From Sphingomonadaceae bacterium (lineage in GTDB: Bacteria > Pseudomonadota > Alphaproteobacteria > Sphingomonadales > Sphingomonadaceae): DNA of 15,860 nt. The notes beneath the pieces are model-generated. The model was not told where the DNA came from. It ran no database searches and saw nothing but the letters and a program-made list of their open reading frames with translations. The translations under genes and the position numbers were made by a program. Positions 7,275 through 14,415 of this stretch are shown piece by piece; within the stretch, counting starts at the first letter, position 1; each line of letters begins with the position of its first letter. Location: assembly GCA_947442095.1 (NCBI GenBank), contig CANEVG010000030.1:1-15860 (forward strand), given 5' to 3'.

Positions 7275-8310
7275 GCAGTCTCCAGCCTAGCGTCTCGCCG
7301 GCGTGGAAGGGCACCACGATCGCGTCGCACACGTCGATCTCGTCCGGCACGGTCACCCCGCTGCGCTCCAGCGTCACGGTCCCCTCGTTCAGCGGCAGCC
7401 GATAGAAGCGCGGGCCATGCTCGCTGGCAAAGCCCTCGAACTTATCGAGCGCGCCTTCTTGCTCGAACACCGCAAGATAGCTTTCCAGCGCGAAGGGCGC
7501 GTTGAAAATGCCCGCGCAGCCGCAGGCCGCTTCCTTCAGGCGCTTGTCGTGCGGGGCGCTGTCGGTGCCGAGAAAGAACTGCGCGCTGCCCGAAGTCGCG
7601 ACTTTCCGCAGCGCCAACCGGTGATGCTCGCGCTTGGCCACTGGCAGGCAATAGGCGTGCGGGCGGATGCCGCCGACCAGCATGGCGTTGCGGTTGATAT
7701 GGAGGTGCTGCGGGGTGATCGTCGCCGCAAGGTTCGCGCCGGCGCTCTCCACGAACTGCACCGCTTCGGTGGTCGTGATATGCTCGAACACGATGCGAAG
7801 GCCCGGCAGCGCTTTCACCAGCGGGATCAGCGTGCGCTCGATGAACACGGCCTCGCGGTCGAAGATATCGACATGGTTGTCGGTCACCTCGCCGTGGATC
7901 AGGAGCGGCATGCCGATCGCTTCCATCCGCGCCAGCACCGGCATGATTTTCGCGATATCGGTCACGCCGTGCGCCGACCCGGTGGTGGCATGCGCAGGAT
8001 AGAGCTTGGCCGCAACGAACACGCCCGCCGCATGGCCACGCGCCACTTCGTCAGGGTCGGTGCGATCGGTGAGGTAGAGCGTCATCAGCGGGGTGAAATC
8101 GCTGCCGGTCGGCAGCGCCGCCATGATCCGATTGCGATAGGCGGCCACCCCTGCCGAGTCGGTCATCGGCGGCGAGAGATTGGGCATCACGATCGCGCGG
8201 GCAAATTGGCGCGCGGTGTGCGGCGCAACGCCTGCCAGCAGCGCGCCATCGCGCAAGTGGACATGCCAATCGTCTGGGCGGCGGATGGTCATCGAGTCTT
8301 TGGCGGTCAT
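7267..8310 (-). CDS. pyrC: Dihydroorotase
   Basis: This 347-residue enzyme is close in length to E. coli PyrC. It catalyses the reversible ring closure of N-carbamoyl-L-aspartate to dihydroorotate, the third step of pyrimidine synthesis, in the cytosol. Zinc ligands are His16 and His18 (DDWHVHLRD), the carbamylated Lys102 (AAKLYPAHATT), His139 (LIHGE) and His177 (FEHITT); Asp250 (GTDSAPH) is the catalytic acid/base. AAGGGGAAG lies just before the ATG at 8310, which supports that start over the internal Met7. It is divergent from ygfZ with 38 bases between start codons, so both promoters must sit in, or overlap, that short gap or the neighbouring coding ends. Its final codons form half of a palindrome. 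Confidence 0.96.
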   Translation of the reverse strand: MTAKDSMTIRRPDDWHVHLRDGALLAGVAPHTARQFARAIVMPNLSPPMTDSAGVAAYRNRIMAALPTGSDFTPLMTLYLTDRTDPDEVARGHAAGVFVAAKLYPAHATTGSAHGVTDIAKIMPVLARMEAIGMPLLIHGEVTDNHVDIFDREAVFIERTLIPLVKALPGLRIVFEHITTTEAVQFVESAGANLAATITPQHLHINRNAMLVGGIRPHAYCLPVAKREHHRLALRKVATSGSAQFFLGTDSAPHDKRLKEAACGCAGIFNAPFALESYLAVFEQEGALDKFEGFASEHGPRFYRLPLNEGTVTLERSGVTVPDEIDVCDAIVVPFHAGETLGWRLRV

Positions 8311-8348
8311 GACTTCCCCTTAAGCGCTGCGATGCCTATCTGTCACCT

Positions 8349-9077
8349 ATGAGCAACCCCCGCCTGTTCCATCGCGCCCTTGTCCGCCTCTCCCCGGTGG
8401 ACGAGAAGGAAGACGTTGCGGCCTTCCTGCAAGGCCTCGTCACCAGCGACATGAAGGGCTCTCTGCCGGTGTGGGCCGGACTGCTGAGCCCGCAAGGCAA
8501 GGCCCTATTCGATTTTCTAGTGTGGGCCGAGGGCGCGGACCTGCTGCTCGATTGCGAGGCAGCAGTCGCTCCAGCGCTGATCAAACGGCTCGCGCTCTAC
8601 CGGCTGCGCCGCCGCATCGCGATTACCGAGGATCCGGCGCTAGGCATTTTCTGGCAGGCGGATGGCGAACCCACCGATCCGCGCCATGCCTCGCTCGGCC
8701 ACCGCTGGATCGCCCCGGTCAAGGAGAGCGACACACCGGCTGATGCCGCTTGGCGGGCGCACCGGCTGGCGCATGGAGTTCCGGAGGGCCTCGCCGAACT
8801 GGGCAGCGAGCAGACCTTGTGGCTGGAAACCAATGCGGCGGAACTGGGCGGCGTGAGCTTCACCAAGGGCTGCTATGTGGGGCAGGAAAACACCGCGCGG
8901 ATGAACTGGCGGCAGAAGGTGAACCGGCGGCTGGTGGTGGTGCCGCTGGACCGGTCAGACCCCGCCCGCCAGCGCGCGGCCTATCCCGAACTCGGCCTCG
9001 CGGTCGATCATCGTCGCGTGGACGATATTCCTGCTGTGCTTGCCCCTGCGTGGATGGAGCTCAGCCCGCCTGAATGA
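8349..9077 (+). CDS. ygfZ: YgfZ/CAF17 folate-binding Fe-S cluster assembly factor
   Basis: This 242-residue protein is of the YgfZ/GcvT-like family. The diagnostic motif K-G-C-Y-x-G-Q-E appears at 173-180 (KGCYVGQE), with Cys175 as the conserved residue. Family members bind tetrahydrofolate and help build or repair certain [4Fe-4S] enzymes, including the radical-SAM MiaB and others. It is shorter than E. coli YgfZ (about 326), with the C-terminal barrel region reduced, as is common in alphaproteobacteria. No Shine-Dalgarno is visible before the ATG. TATCTG ends six bases upstream and resembles a -10 box, so the mRNA could be leaderless. Its last 17 bases overlap the end of the opposing TetR-family gene. 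Confidence 0.9.
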   Translation: MSNPRLFHRALVRLSPVDEKEDVAAFLQGLVTSDMKGSLPVWAGLLSPQGKALFDFLVWAEGADLLLDCEAAVAPALIKRLALYRLRRRIAITEDPALGIFWQADGEPTDPRHASLGHRWIAPVKESDTPADAAWRAHRLAHGVPEGLAELGSEQTLWLETNAAELGGVSFTKGCYVGQENTARMNWRQKVNRRLVVVPLDRSDPARQRAAYPELGLAVDHRRVDDIPAVLAPAWMELSPPE

Positions 9078-9651
9078 GCGTGCCGTGCTCGGCCGCAGCC
9101 GCTTCCAGCATCTGCGCAGCATAATCGCGCGCGGCGGTGCGTGGCAGTTCGAGCGCCTGGCTCAGCGGCCCACCCATCTGTGCATCGCCCAGCGCCATCA
9201 GGACCAGCGTCAGCGTGGTGCCGCGCATCGCGTCCGAGCCGAACTCGTTAAGCTCGATCACCAGATCGTGGATCGCATCGACAATCGGATCGAGCGCATC
9301 CTCGTTGCCCGAAAGCAGCATCCATGAAGCGAGCGCACCTGCACCCTCCCGGTCGAACGCGTCGAACGTAAGATCGACGACATCGCGGGGGCTGCCGATG
9401 CCTGAACGGCTGGCGATCACCGCCTCGCGGATCACGCCGCAGATCGTCTCCGCGAGATGGCGCGCCAGTTCCTTCTGCAGACCGGATGCCGAGCCGAAAT
9501 GGTGCAGCAAATTGGCATGGGTGCGCCCGATCCGGCCCGCCACGGCCTTGAGCGTAACCGCCTGCGGCCCCGCTTCGATCAACAAGGCCCGAGCGGCTTC
9601 CAGCGCGGCAATGCGGCTTTCCTCAGGACTGAGACGCTTTCTGATCGACAT
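9061..9651 (-). CDS. TetR/AcrR family transcriptional regulator
   Basis: This 196-residue protein has a TetR-type N-terminal DNA-binding domain. The helix-turn-helix covers about 33-52 (TLKAVAGRIGRTHANLLHHF), followed by GSASGLQKELARHL. The rest, about 70-190, is an all-helical ligand/dimer domain with no recognisable ligand motif. Such proteins usually repress their own gene or a neighbour until a small molecule binds. No divergent partner exists: ygfZ converges with it and overlaps its 3' end by 17 bases. The acetyltransferase gene upstream reads in the same direction. Its target is therefore unclear. The ATG at 9651 has only a weak ribosome-binding site. Confidence 0.88.
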   Translation of the reverse strand: MSIRKRLSPEESRIAALEAARALLIEAGPQAVTLKAVAGRIGRTHANLLHHFGSASGLQKELARHLAETICGVIREAVIASRSGIGSPRDVVDLTFDAFDREGAGALASWMLLSGNEDALDPIVDAIHDLVIELNEFGSDAMRGTTLTLVLMALGDAQMGGPLSQALELPRTAARDYAAQMLEAAAAEHGTLIQAG

Positions 9652-9784
9652 TGTCTGGCGGTTTTCCGACTTGGCAGCGCAAACCCCCTGCGCCGCTGGC
9701 CAATACGCCTAGAACGCAGGAGGCGGCTGAGCAAGCGCGCTGCAACCGCTGTGTCACGCAAACGTCTCTCTTGGATGCAGGTGT

Positions 9785-10354
9785 TCAGGCCGCGCGGCGC
9801 ATCGGTTCCTCATCGCCGCCATCATCGCCGCCGCTGCCCACGACCTGAAGCCGGGTTTCATAGACAACGCTCGTCACCACCGCACCGCGGCCTGCGCTAT
9901 GCCGCTGGCGATGTTCGCCCGTCGCAGTGAAGCCGAGCTTCTGCAGCACACGGCCCGAGGCCGGGTTGTCGAGGAAGTGGCTCGCCTCGACCCGGTCATG
10001 CCCCAGCGTGCGCGCAACCGTCAGCACCGCCCGGGCGGCCTCGGTCGCAAAGCCCCGGCCCCAGTGGCTGCGCGCGATCCAGTAGCCAATCTCGGCTGTG
10101 CCGTCTTCGCCAGAGACCATGCCCGCGCAGCCGATGACATGCGCGCCGTCCATACCTGGCAGGGTAACGAGAAAGTCGGGACAGCGCAGATCCTGCGGCC
10201 GGTTCACGAACCACTGCGCGTCTTCCGCACGGTACGGCCACGGCGCGCGCGCGAGATTGCGCAAGACGGCCTCGTCGCTGATCGCGGCCAGCACATCAGC
10301 CCAATCCTCTGCCCAGGCGGGGCGCAGGAACAGCCTTTCGCTGCGAATGAACAT
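9785..10354 (-). CDS. GNAT (RimJ/RimL-type) N-acetyltransferase
   Basis: This 189-residue protein has the GNAT fold of the RimJ/RimL group, which transfers acetyl from acetyl-CoA to protein N-termini or small amines. Markers are the N-terminal strand RSERLFLRP (4-12), the central GTAEIGYWI (85-93), the acetyl-CoA pyrophosphate loop SHWGRGFATEAARAV (96-110) and the late SGRVLQKLGF (133-142), where the family's conserved Asn-x-x-S is represented by DNPASGRV. The C-terminal tail is Gly/Asp-rich and probably disordered. The start at 10354 is supported by GAGGAG seven bases ahead; an ATG 15 bases further upstream lacks this. The substrate is unknown. Confidence 0.88.
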   Translation of the reverse strand: MFIRSERLFLRPAWAEDWADVLAAISDEAVLRNLARAPWPYRAEDAQWFVNRPQDLRCPDFLVTLPGMDGAHVIGCAGMVSGEDGTAEIGYWIARSHWGRGFATEAARAVLTVARTLGHDRVEASHFLDNPASGRVLQKLGFTATGEHRQRHSAGRGAVVTSVVYETRLQVVGSGGDDGGDEEPMRRAA

Positions 10355-10484
10355 CCGAACTCTCCTCATCCGCCCCCGTTTTCGTAGCCGTTAAGGCGTG
10401 GAAATGACAGGCATATTGCGATCCACACGGCGCGCGATACTTATGCGACGACCAGTGGCAGCGATGAGGGAGAAAAACACATAA

Positions 10485-10510
10485 AGGGAGACGGGCGGGC
10501 CCCTCTCCCT
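10485..10510 (-). terminator. Rho-independent terminator behind rplU-rpmA
   Basis: On the minus strand AGGGAGA and TCTCCCT form a 7-bp stem around a GC-rich 12-base loop. TTTATGTGTTTTT follows directly. It is the second hairpin behind rpmA and has the T-rich tail expected of an intrinsic terminator. Confidence 0.55.
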
Positions 10511-10538
10511 CGATTAGCCGACCTGCTTGAGACCGGCG

Positions 10539-10563
10539 GGGCCATCCCGTGGAAGGATGGCCC
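10539..10563 (-). terminator. Perfect 9-bp hairpin just behind rpmA
   Basis: GGGCCATCC (10539-10547) pairs with GGATGGCCC (10555-10563) over a 7-base loop, 16 bases past the rpmA stop. Read from the minus strand no T-run follows, so it may protect the mRNA 3' end, or pause polymerase before the hairpin downstream, rather than terminate alone. Confidence 0.5.
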
Positions 10564-10579
10564 AATTTTGACCATCCGA

Positions 10580-10849
10580 TTATTCGGCGGCTAGAGCCAT
10601 CATATCCACCGACACGTACTTGCGGCCAAGCTTCCCCGAGTGAAAGCGCACGCGGCCTTCGGCGAGCGCAAACAGGGTGTGATCCTTGCCAATGCCGACA
10701 TTGGCGCCCGGGTACACCTTGGTGCCACGCTGGCGAATGATTATGTTGCCACCGATCACGTGCTGGTCACCAAACTTCTTGACGCCGAGGCGGCGGCCTG
10801 CCGAATCGCGGCCGTTGCGCGAAGAGCCGCCTGCTTTCTTATGTGCCAT
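10580..10849 (-). CDS. rpmA: 50S ribosomal protein L27
   Basis: This 89-residue protein is a full-length L27. It begins MAHKKAGGSSRNGRDS, the conserved N-terminal arm that reaches the peptidyl-transferase centre. The family core follows (RLGVKKFGDQHVIGGNIIIRQRG split by short variable turns; G-x-D-HTLFALAEGRV). No Firmicute-type cleavable N-terminal extension is present. It follows rplU by 22 bases in the usual bacterial order, so both are transcribed together. Two hairpins stand behind it. Confidence 0.98.
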   Translation of the reverse strand: MAHKKAGGSSRNGRDSAGRRLGVKKFGDQHVIGGNIIIRQRGTKVYPGANVGIGKDHTLFALAEGRVRFHSGKLGRKYVSVDMMALAAE

Positions 10850-10871
10850 CTTAGCCTACTCCGAATTGCGC

Positions 10872-11168
10872 TCAGGCGACGCTGAGAATGCGCAGCAGGG
10901 TCATCTGCTGGCGGTGGCCGTTCTTGCGGCGATAGTTGTGCCGGCGGCGCTTTTTGAACACGATGACCTTTTCGGACTTCGCCTGGGCAATGATCTCGGC
11001 CGAAACCGTGACGCCCTTGGCATCCGCAATGGCGCCTTCGTTGCCTGCAAGCAGGACATCGCTCAGCGTGATCGTATCACCGGCTTCACCCGCCAGCTTC
11101 TCGACCGCGATCTTGTCTCCGGCGGCGACCCGGTACTGTTTGCCGCCCGTGCGCACGATTGCGAACAT
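10872..11168 (-). CDS. rplU: 50S ribosomal protein L21
   Basis: This 98-residue L21 has the typical start MFAIVRTGGKQYRV and the late basic motif VFKKRRRHNYRRKNGHRQ that contacts 23S rRNA. Length is close to the usual 100-105. The ATG at 11168 fits the family; a longer open frame upstream lacks L21 character and is leader sequence. It is the first gene of rplU-rpmA. A leader of roughly 100 bases separates it from the putative promoter. Confidence 0.97.
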   Translation of the reverse strand: MFAIVRTGGKQYRVAAGDKIAVEKLAGEAGDTITLSDVLLAGNEGAIADAKGVTVSAEIIAQAKSEKVIVFKKRRRHNYRRKNGHRQQMTLLRILSVA

Positions 11169-11277
11169 GGTTCTGCTATCCGTTTCAAATGTGTGGCTGC
11201 ACCGATACCCGCGAATCGCAGCTAACAGGCAACGCGCCGATTCTCCGCGTGATTGCGAAGTCCCGGAAAGAGGGGCG

Positions 11278-11306
11278 CGATTAATCGAATGACGGCTTCG
11301 TGTCAA
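11278..11306 (-). promoter_or_regulatory. Putative promoter of rplU-rpmA
   Basis: The minus strand carries a perfect TTGACA (11306-11301). TAATCG (11283-11278) follows 17 bases later, and the overlapping ATTAAT (11285-11280) is a 15-base-spaced alternative. This would start transcription near 11271 and give a leader of about 100 bases. Confidence 0.5.
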
Positions 11307-11383
11307 CGCCATGCACGGCGGAATTTGGCACCTGCATGAGCCTCCCCGCTGGCGGAGCGCGCGCGGCGTGCTATGGCGCGGGC

Positions 11384-11923
11384 ATGGCCTTGCTGTCCAC
11401 CCGTACCGTCGCCCTCGTGATGCTCTTGCTCACGCTCAGCGCCTGCAATGCAGACCGATCGCGCTTCCCCTCGCTGGCGCTGCGTCCGGCCGAACGCGCC
11501 TATGGCACTGGCCAGCCGGTGACGCCGACTGAAATCCTGCCGCTCACAACACAGCTACCGGCTGGCGCGAACCTGGCCTCACAGGTCGCCGCCTTGCGCG
11601 AAGTGGCGCGTGCAGCGCATGCCCGCTTCGGCAAGCAGCAGGGCGACGCGGCGCGCCTGGTGGCCGCCGCACGCGGATCAGCGCCCGGCACCGAAGCATG
11701 GGCACGCGCCGCCGTCGCACTCGCCGCCCTCGCCTCAGCGCGCAGTGAGGGGATGGTCGTGCTCGCCGATCTCGACCGGCTCCAGATCGCCGCGACCGAA
11801 CAGGCCGCCACCGGACCGGCGGCAGACCTCGCCGCTGTCAGCCCGGCGCATAAGGAGGTTGAAGCCATGCTGCGGGAAGAAGATCAGACGGTAACGGCGC
11901 TCAGCGAGGCCAGTGGCGGCTGA
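11384..11923 (+). CDS. Alanine-rich lipoprotein of unknown function
   Basis: This 179-residue protein starts MALLSTRTVALVMLLLTLSAC. That is a short basic signal peptide with lipobox LSAC (Cys21), so lipid attachment in the envelope is predicted. The mature protein has a Pro/Thr-rich linker, then long Ala/Arg/Glu-rich helical stretches (about 65-165) that could form a helical bundle or coiled coil. I recognise no family. The frame is open from about 11300, but the ATG at 11384 is chosen because it places the signal peptide at the N-terminus. It diverges from rplU and ends 19 bases from the moaE stop. Confidence 0.75.
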   Translation: MALLSTRTVALVMLLLTLSACNADRSRFPSLALRPAERAYGTGQPVTPTEILPLTTQLPAGANLASQVAALREVARAAHARFGKQQGDAARLVAAARGSAPGTEAWARAAVALAALASARSEGMVVLADLDRLQIAATEQAATGPAADLAAVSPAHKEVEAMLREEDQTVTALSEASGG

Positions 11924-11942
11924 TCCACCACCCCACTTTCGC

Positions 11943-12392
11943 TCACCACCGCGCCAGATCGCGGTGGTCATCCGGGCGTGGCTCAATCCAGCGCCAGCCG
12001 CGCGCGGTCTTCTCACGCTTCCAGAACCAGCTCTGGCTCTTGAGATGGTCCATCGCGAAATCGGCGGCGGCAAAGGCATCGCGGCGGTGGCGCGCGGCAG
12101 CGGCAACTACCACGATCGGATCGCCGGGGTGCATCACGCCGTAGCGGTGCAGGATCAACAGCCCGTCAAGGCTCCAGCGTGCCTCGGTCGCCGCCGCCAG
12201 AGCGGCCATCCCCGGCAGGGTCATCGCGGCGTAGTGCTTGAGTTCCAGCGCTTCGACCGCATGGGGTCCGCCTTCCTGCCGCACTTGCCCGAGAAAACTG
12301 ACGAGGCCGCCCGCTTGCGGATGCGCCGCCGCAAACGCCGCGAGTTCATCGTTGGCAGAGAATGCGTCACCGAGCAGGCGCACGTCTGCCAT
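11943..12392 (-). CDS. moaE: Molybdopterin synthase catalytic subunit
   Basis: This 149-residue protein is the large subunit of molybdopterin synthase, which inserts two sulfurs from the MoaD thiocarboxylate into cyclic pyranopterin monophosphate. Seen are GALVSF-like GGLVSFLGQVR (28-38), LHRYGVMHPGD (81-91), RHRRDAFAAADFAMDHLK (101-118) and WFWKREK (122-128). Lys118 and Lys125 correspond to the active-site lysines. The ATG at 12392 begins one base after the moaD stop and has GGTGG five bases ahead; a GTG at 12401 would overlap moaD. Last gene of the pterin/molybdopterin cluster. Confidence 0.95.
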   Translation of the reverse strand: MADVRLLGDAFSANDELAAFAAAHPQAGGLVSFLGQVRQEGGPHAVEALELKHYAAMTLPGMAALAAATEARWSLDGLLILHRYGVMHPGDPIVVVAAAARHRRDAFAAADFAMDHLKSQSWFWKREKTARGWRWIEPRPDDHRDLARW

Positions 12393-12393
12393 A

Positions 12394-12645
12394 TCAGCCA
12401 CCGCTCACCGGGGGCAGGAAGGCAAGCTCATCCCCGTCCGTCAGCACGATGCCGCCACCTTCGGCAATCAGCTGGCCATTGAGCGCCATGCGCACGCGTT
12501 CACCCAGCAGTTGCACCGCCAGCGCAGGATCGAGGGCCGCCAGAACCTGATCGAGCGGCCCGGCGTTCACGGCAAGCTCACCCGTGCCGGCCACGTCCTC
12601 GAGCCGGCCCAGAAACACCAGCCGTGCTCGGCCAGGATCGGACAA
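12394..12645 (-). CDS. moaD: Molybdopterin synthase sulfur carrier subunit
   Basis: This 83-residue ubiquitin-fold protein ends in Gly-Gly (PPVSGG), the C-terminus that is adenylated by MoeB and converted to a thiocarboxylate for sulfur delivery to MoaE. LVFLGRLEDVAG near the start and LNGQLI in the middle fit the family. The start is a TTG (12645-12643), two bases after the moaA stop, with AGGCGG six bases ahead. Position between moaA and moaE gives both subunits from one message. No moeB is seen in the window. Confidence 0.93.
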   Translation of the reverse strand: MSDPGRARLVFLGRLEDVAGTGELAVNAGPLDQVLAALDPALAVQLLGERVRMALNGQLIAEGGGIVLTDGDELAFLPPVSGG

Positions 12646-12647
12646 CT

Positions 12648-13652
12648 TCAGCCGCCTGTCATCGACATGTGGCGCGCGAGCGCAGGCACGGCCCCGGCGC
12701 GATCGATAACGAAGCCGTGCTTTTCCGGTTTCTCGCCCATCGCGCGGGCAAACGCATTGGCCATCGCGGCGGCCGGGTCATCCGAACGCAGCGCCGTGCG
12801 CAAATCGACCTTGCCTTCACCGCCAAGGCACATGAACAGCTGCCCCGTCGCGGTCACGCGCACGCGGTTGCAGCCTTCGCAGAAGTTGCCCGTGAGCGGG
12901 GTGATGAAGCCCAGCCGCCCGCCCGTCTCGGCAACATCGACATAGCGCGCCGGGCCGCCGCTGCGCGCATCGCTCGGCGTCAGCGTCCAGCGCGCTTCCA
13001 GATCGCGGCGAACAGCATCGAGCGGCAGGTAATGATCGAAGCGATCGCCCTCGACCTCGCCCAGCGGCATGACCTCAATCAGCGTGGTCTCATGCCCCTG
13101 CCCATGCGCCCAGGCGATCAGATCGGGCAGCTCACGCTCGTTGATGCCCTTGAGCGCTACGGCATTGAGCTTGATCTTGATCCCCGCCGCCTTGGCCGCC
13201 GCAATGCCTTCCAACACTTGCGGCAGGCTGTCGCGCCGGGTCAGTTCGGCAAACCGGGCGCGGTCCAGCGTATCGAGCGAGACATTGATACGCTTCACCC
13301 CCGCTGCGGCCAGATCATCGGCAAATTCGGCGAGCCGGGTGCCGTTGGTGGTGAGCGTCAGTTCGTCGAGGCTTCCGTCATCCAGCTTGCGCCCCAGCGC
13401 GCACACCAGTTGCATCATATCGCGCCGCACCAGTGGCTCGCCGCCAGTGAGACGGATCTTACGCACCCCGCGCGTGATGAACGCCAGCGCGACCTCGTGC
13501 AGTTCTTCCAGCGTCAGCACCTCGGCGCGCGGCAGGAAGGTCATCCGTTCGGGCATGCAATAGGAACAGCGCAGATCGCAGCGATCGGTCAGCGAAAGCC
13601 GCAGATAGGTGATCCGCCGGGCGAAGCGATCTACAAGTGGGGCGCTGCTCAT
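12648..13652 (-). CDS. moaA: GTP 3',8-cyclase MoaA
   Basis: This 334-residue radical-SAM enzyme converts GTP to 3',8-cyclo-7,8-dihydro-GTP in the first step of molybdenum cofactor synthesis. The N-terminal cluster motif is Cys25-x3-Cys29-x2-Cys32 (CDLRCSYC). LTGGEPLVRRD (68-78) binds SAM. The C-terminal cluster cysteines are Cys258, Cys261 and Cys275 (CEGCNRVRV ... FMC). The essential C-terminal Gly-Gly (333-334) is present. Its ATG overlaps the stop of the pterin reductase gene as ATGA, so translation is probably coupled. The partner moaC is not in the window. Confidence 0.97.
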   Translation of the reverse strand: MSSAPLVDRFARRITYLRLSLTDRCDLRCSYCMPERMTFLPRAEVLTLEELHEVALAFITRGVRKIRLTGGEPLVRRDMMQLVCALGRKLDDGSLDELTLTTNGTRLAEFADDLAAAGVKRINVSLDTLDRARFAELTRRDSLPQVLEGIAAAKAAGIKIKLNAVALKGINERELPDLIAWAHGQGHETTLIEVMPLGEVEGDRFDHYLPLDAVRRDLEARWTLTPSDARSGGPARYVDVAETGGRLGFITPLTGNFCEGCNRVRVTATGQLFMCLGGEGKVDLRTALRSDDPAAAMANAFARAMGEKPEKHGFVIDRAGAVPALARHMSMTGG

Positions 13653-14413
13653 TGCGCTAGGTATACGAAGTCTCGTGCATAAGATTCAAGGTGCGCGCCC
13701 CCATCAACAAAAATAGTCTGGCCGGTGATGGCGCGCGCCTTGGCAAGGAAAACGACCGCCTCGGCAATCTCGGTAGGATCAGCCAGCCGTTCCAGCGGCA
13801 TCATCGCGGTGAGCCGTGCCCATTGGGCATCGCTGTAGTCCGGCGTCGGCAAGGTCAGCCCGGGGGCCACGGCATTGACGCGAATGCGCGGCGCAAGGCT
13901 GCGCGCCAGCGTGCGCACGGCCGCGTGCAGCGCCTGCTTCGAAAGCGTGTAGCTCAGCTGATCGGGCACCGGATTGAGCACGCGCTGGTCGAGGATATGG
14001 ACGACCGAGGCCTCGCCCTCGCCCAGGTCGGCCAGCGCACGCGTCAGCAGCACCGGAGCGGCAAGGTTCACCGCCAGATGCGCGTCGAGCACCGACGCGC
14101 TCACGGTCATGATCTTGTCTTCACGGAACAGCGCCGCGCAATTGACAAGCAGGCTCGGCGCGCGACCTGCCAGTGCCACCGCCTCACCCGGCAGATGCGT
14201 AACCGCCTCCGCATCGGCAAGATCGGCGGCAAGCGGATGGACCACTATGCCCAATGCTTCCAGCTCTGCCTTGAACACCGGGTCAAACGTGCTCGGGCTG
14301 TGTGCATGGAGCGCCAGGTCCCAGCCAGATGCTGCCAGCGCTCGCGCAATCGCCGCGCCGATGCGCCGCCACCCGCCGGTTATCAGAGCAAGCGGCCGGG
14401 CGTTCTCTACCAT
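13649..14413 (-). CDS. SDR-family pterin reductase, FolM/PTR1-like
   Basis: This 254-residue short-chain dehydrogenase/reductase has the NADPH motif TGGWRRIG (12-19), NCAA (91-94) in place of NNAG, and VDGGAHL (236-242). At the active site the usual Ser is replaced by Asp142, followed 13 residues later by Tyr155 and then Lys159 (YTLSK). I know this Asp-x12-Tyr-x3-Lys arrangement from Leishmania PTR1 and E. coli FolM, which reduce pterins. With folB two bases upstream and moaA overlapping downstream, a dihydropterin reductase (dihydromonapterin or dihydrofolate) is the best reading. An unrelated SDR activity remains possible, so no symbol is given. The ATG at 14413 is next to the folB stop. 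Confidence 0.85.
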   Translation of the reverse strand: MVENARPLALITGGWRRIGAAIARALAASGWDLALHAHSPSTFDPVFKAELEALGIVVHPLAADLADAEAVTHLPGEAVALAGRAPSLLVNCAALFREDKIMTVSASVLDAHLAVNLAAPVLLTRALADLGEGEASVVHILDQRVLNPVPDQLSYTLSKQALHAAVRTLARSLAPRIRVNAVAPGLTLPTPDYSDAQWARLTAMMPLERLADPTEIAEAVVFLAKARAITGQTIFVDGGAHLESYARDFVYLAQ

Positions 14414-14415
14414 GA

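Noticed and set aside
7303..8352. 349-codon open frame opposite pyrC
   Set aside because: pyrC on the other strand has all catalytic residues. The shadow shows only biased composition.
9652..9784. Search for a TetR operator in the gap before the regulator gene
   Set aside because: No convincing palindrome was found, so no site is reported.
12624..13682. 352-codon open frame opposite moaA
   Set aside because: moaA has both iron-sulfur cluster motifs and the Gly-Gly end. The antisense frame has no family pattern.
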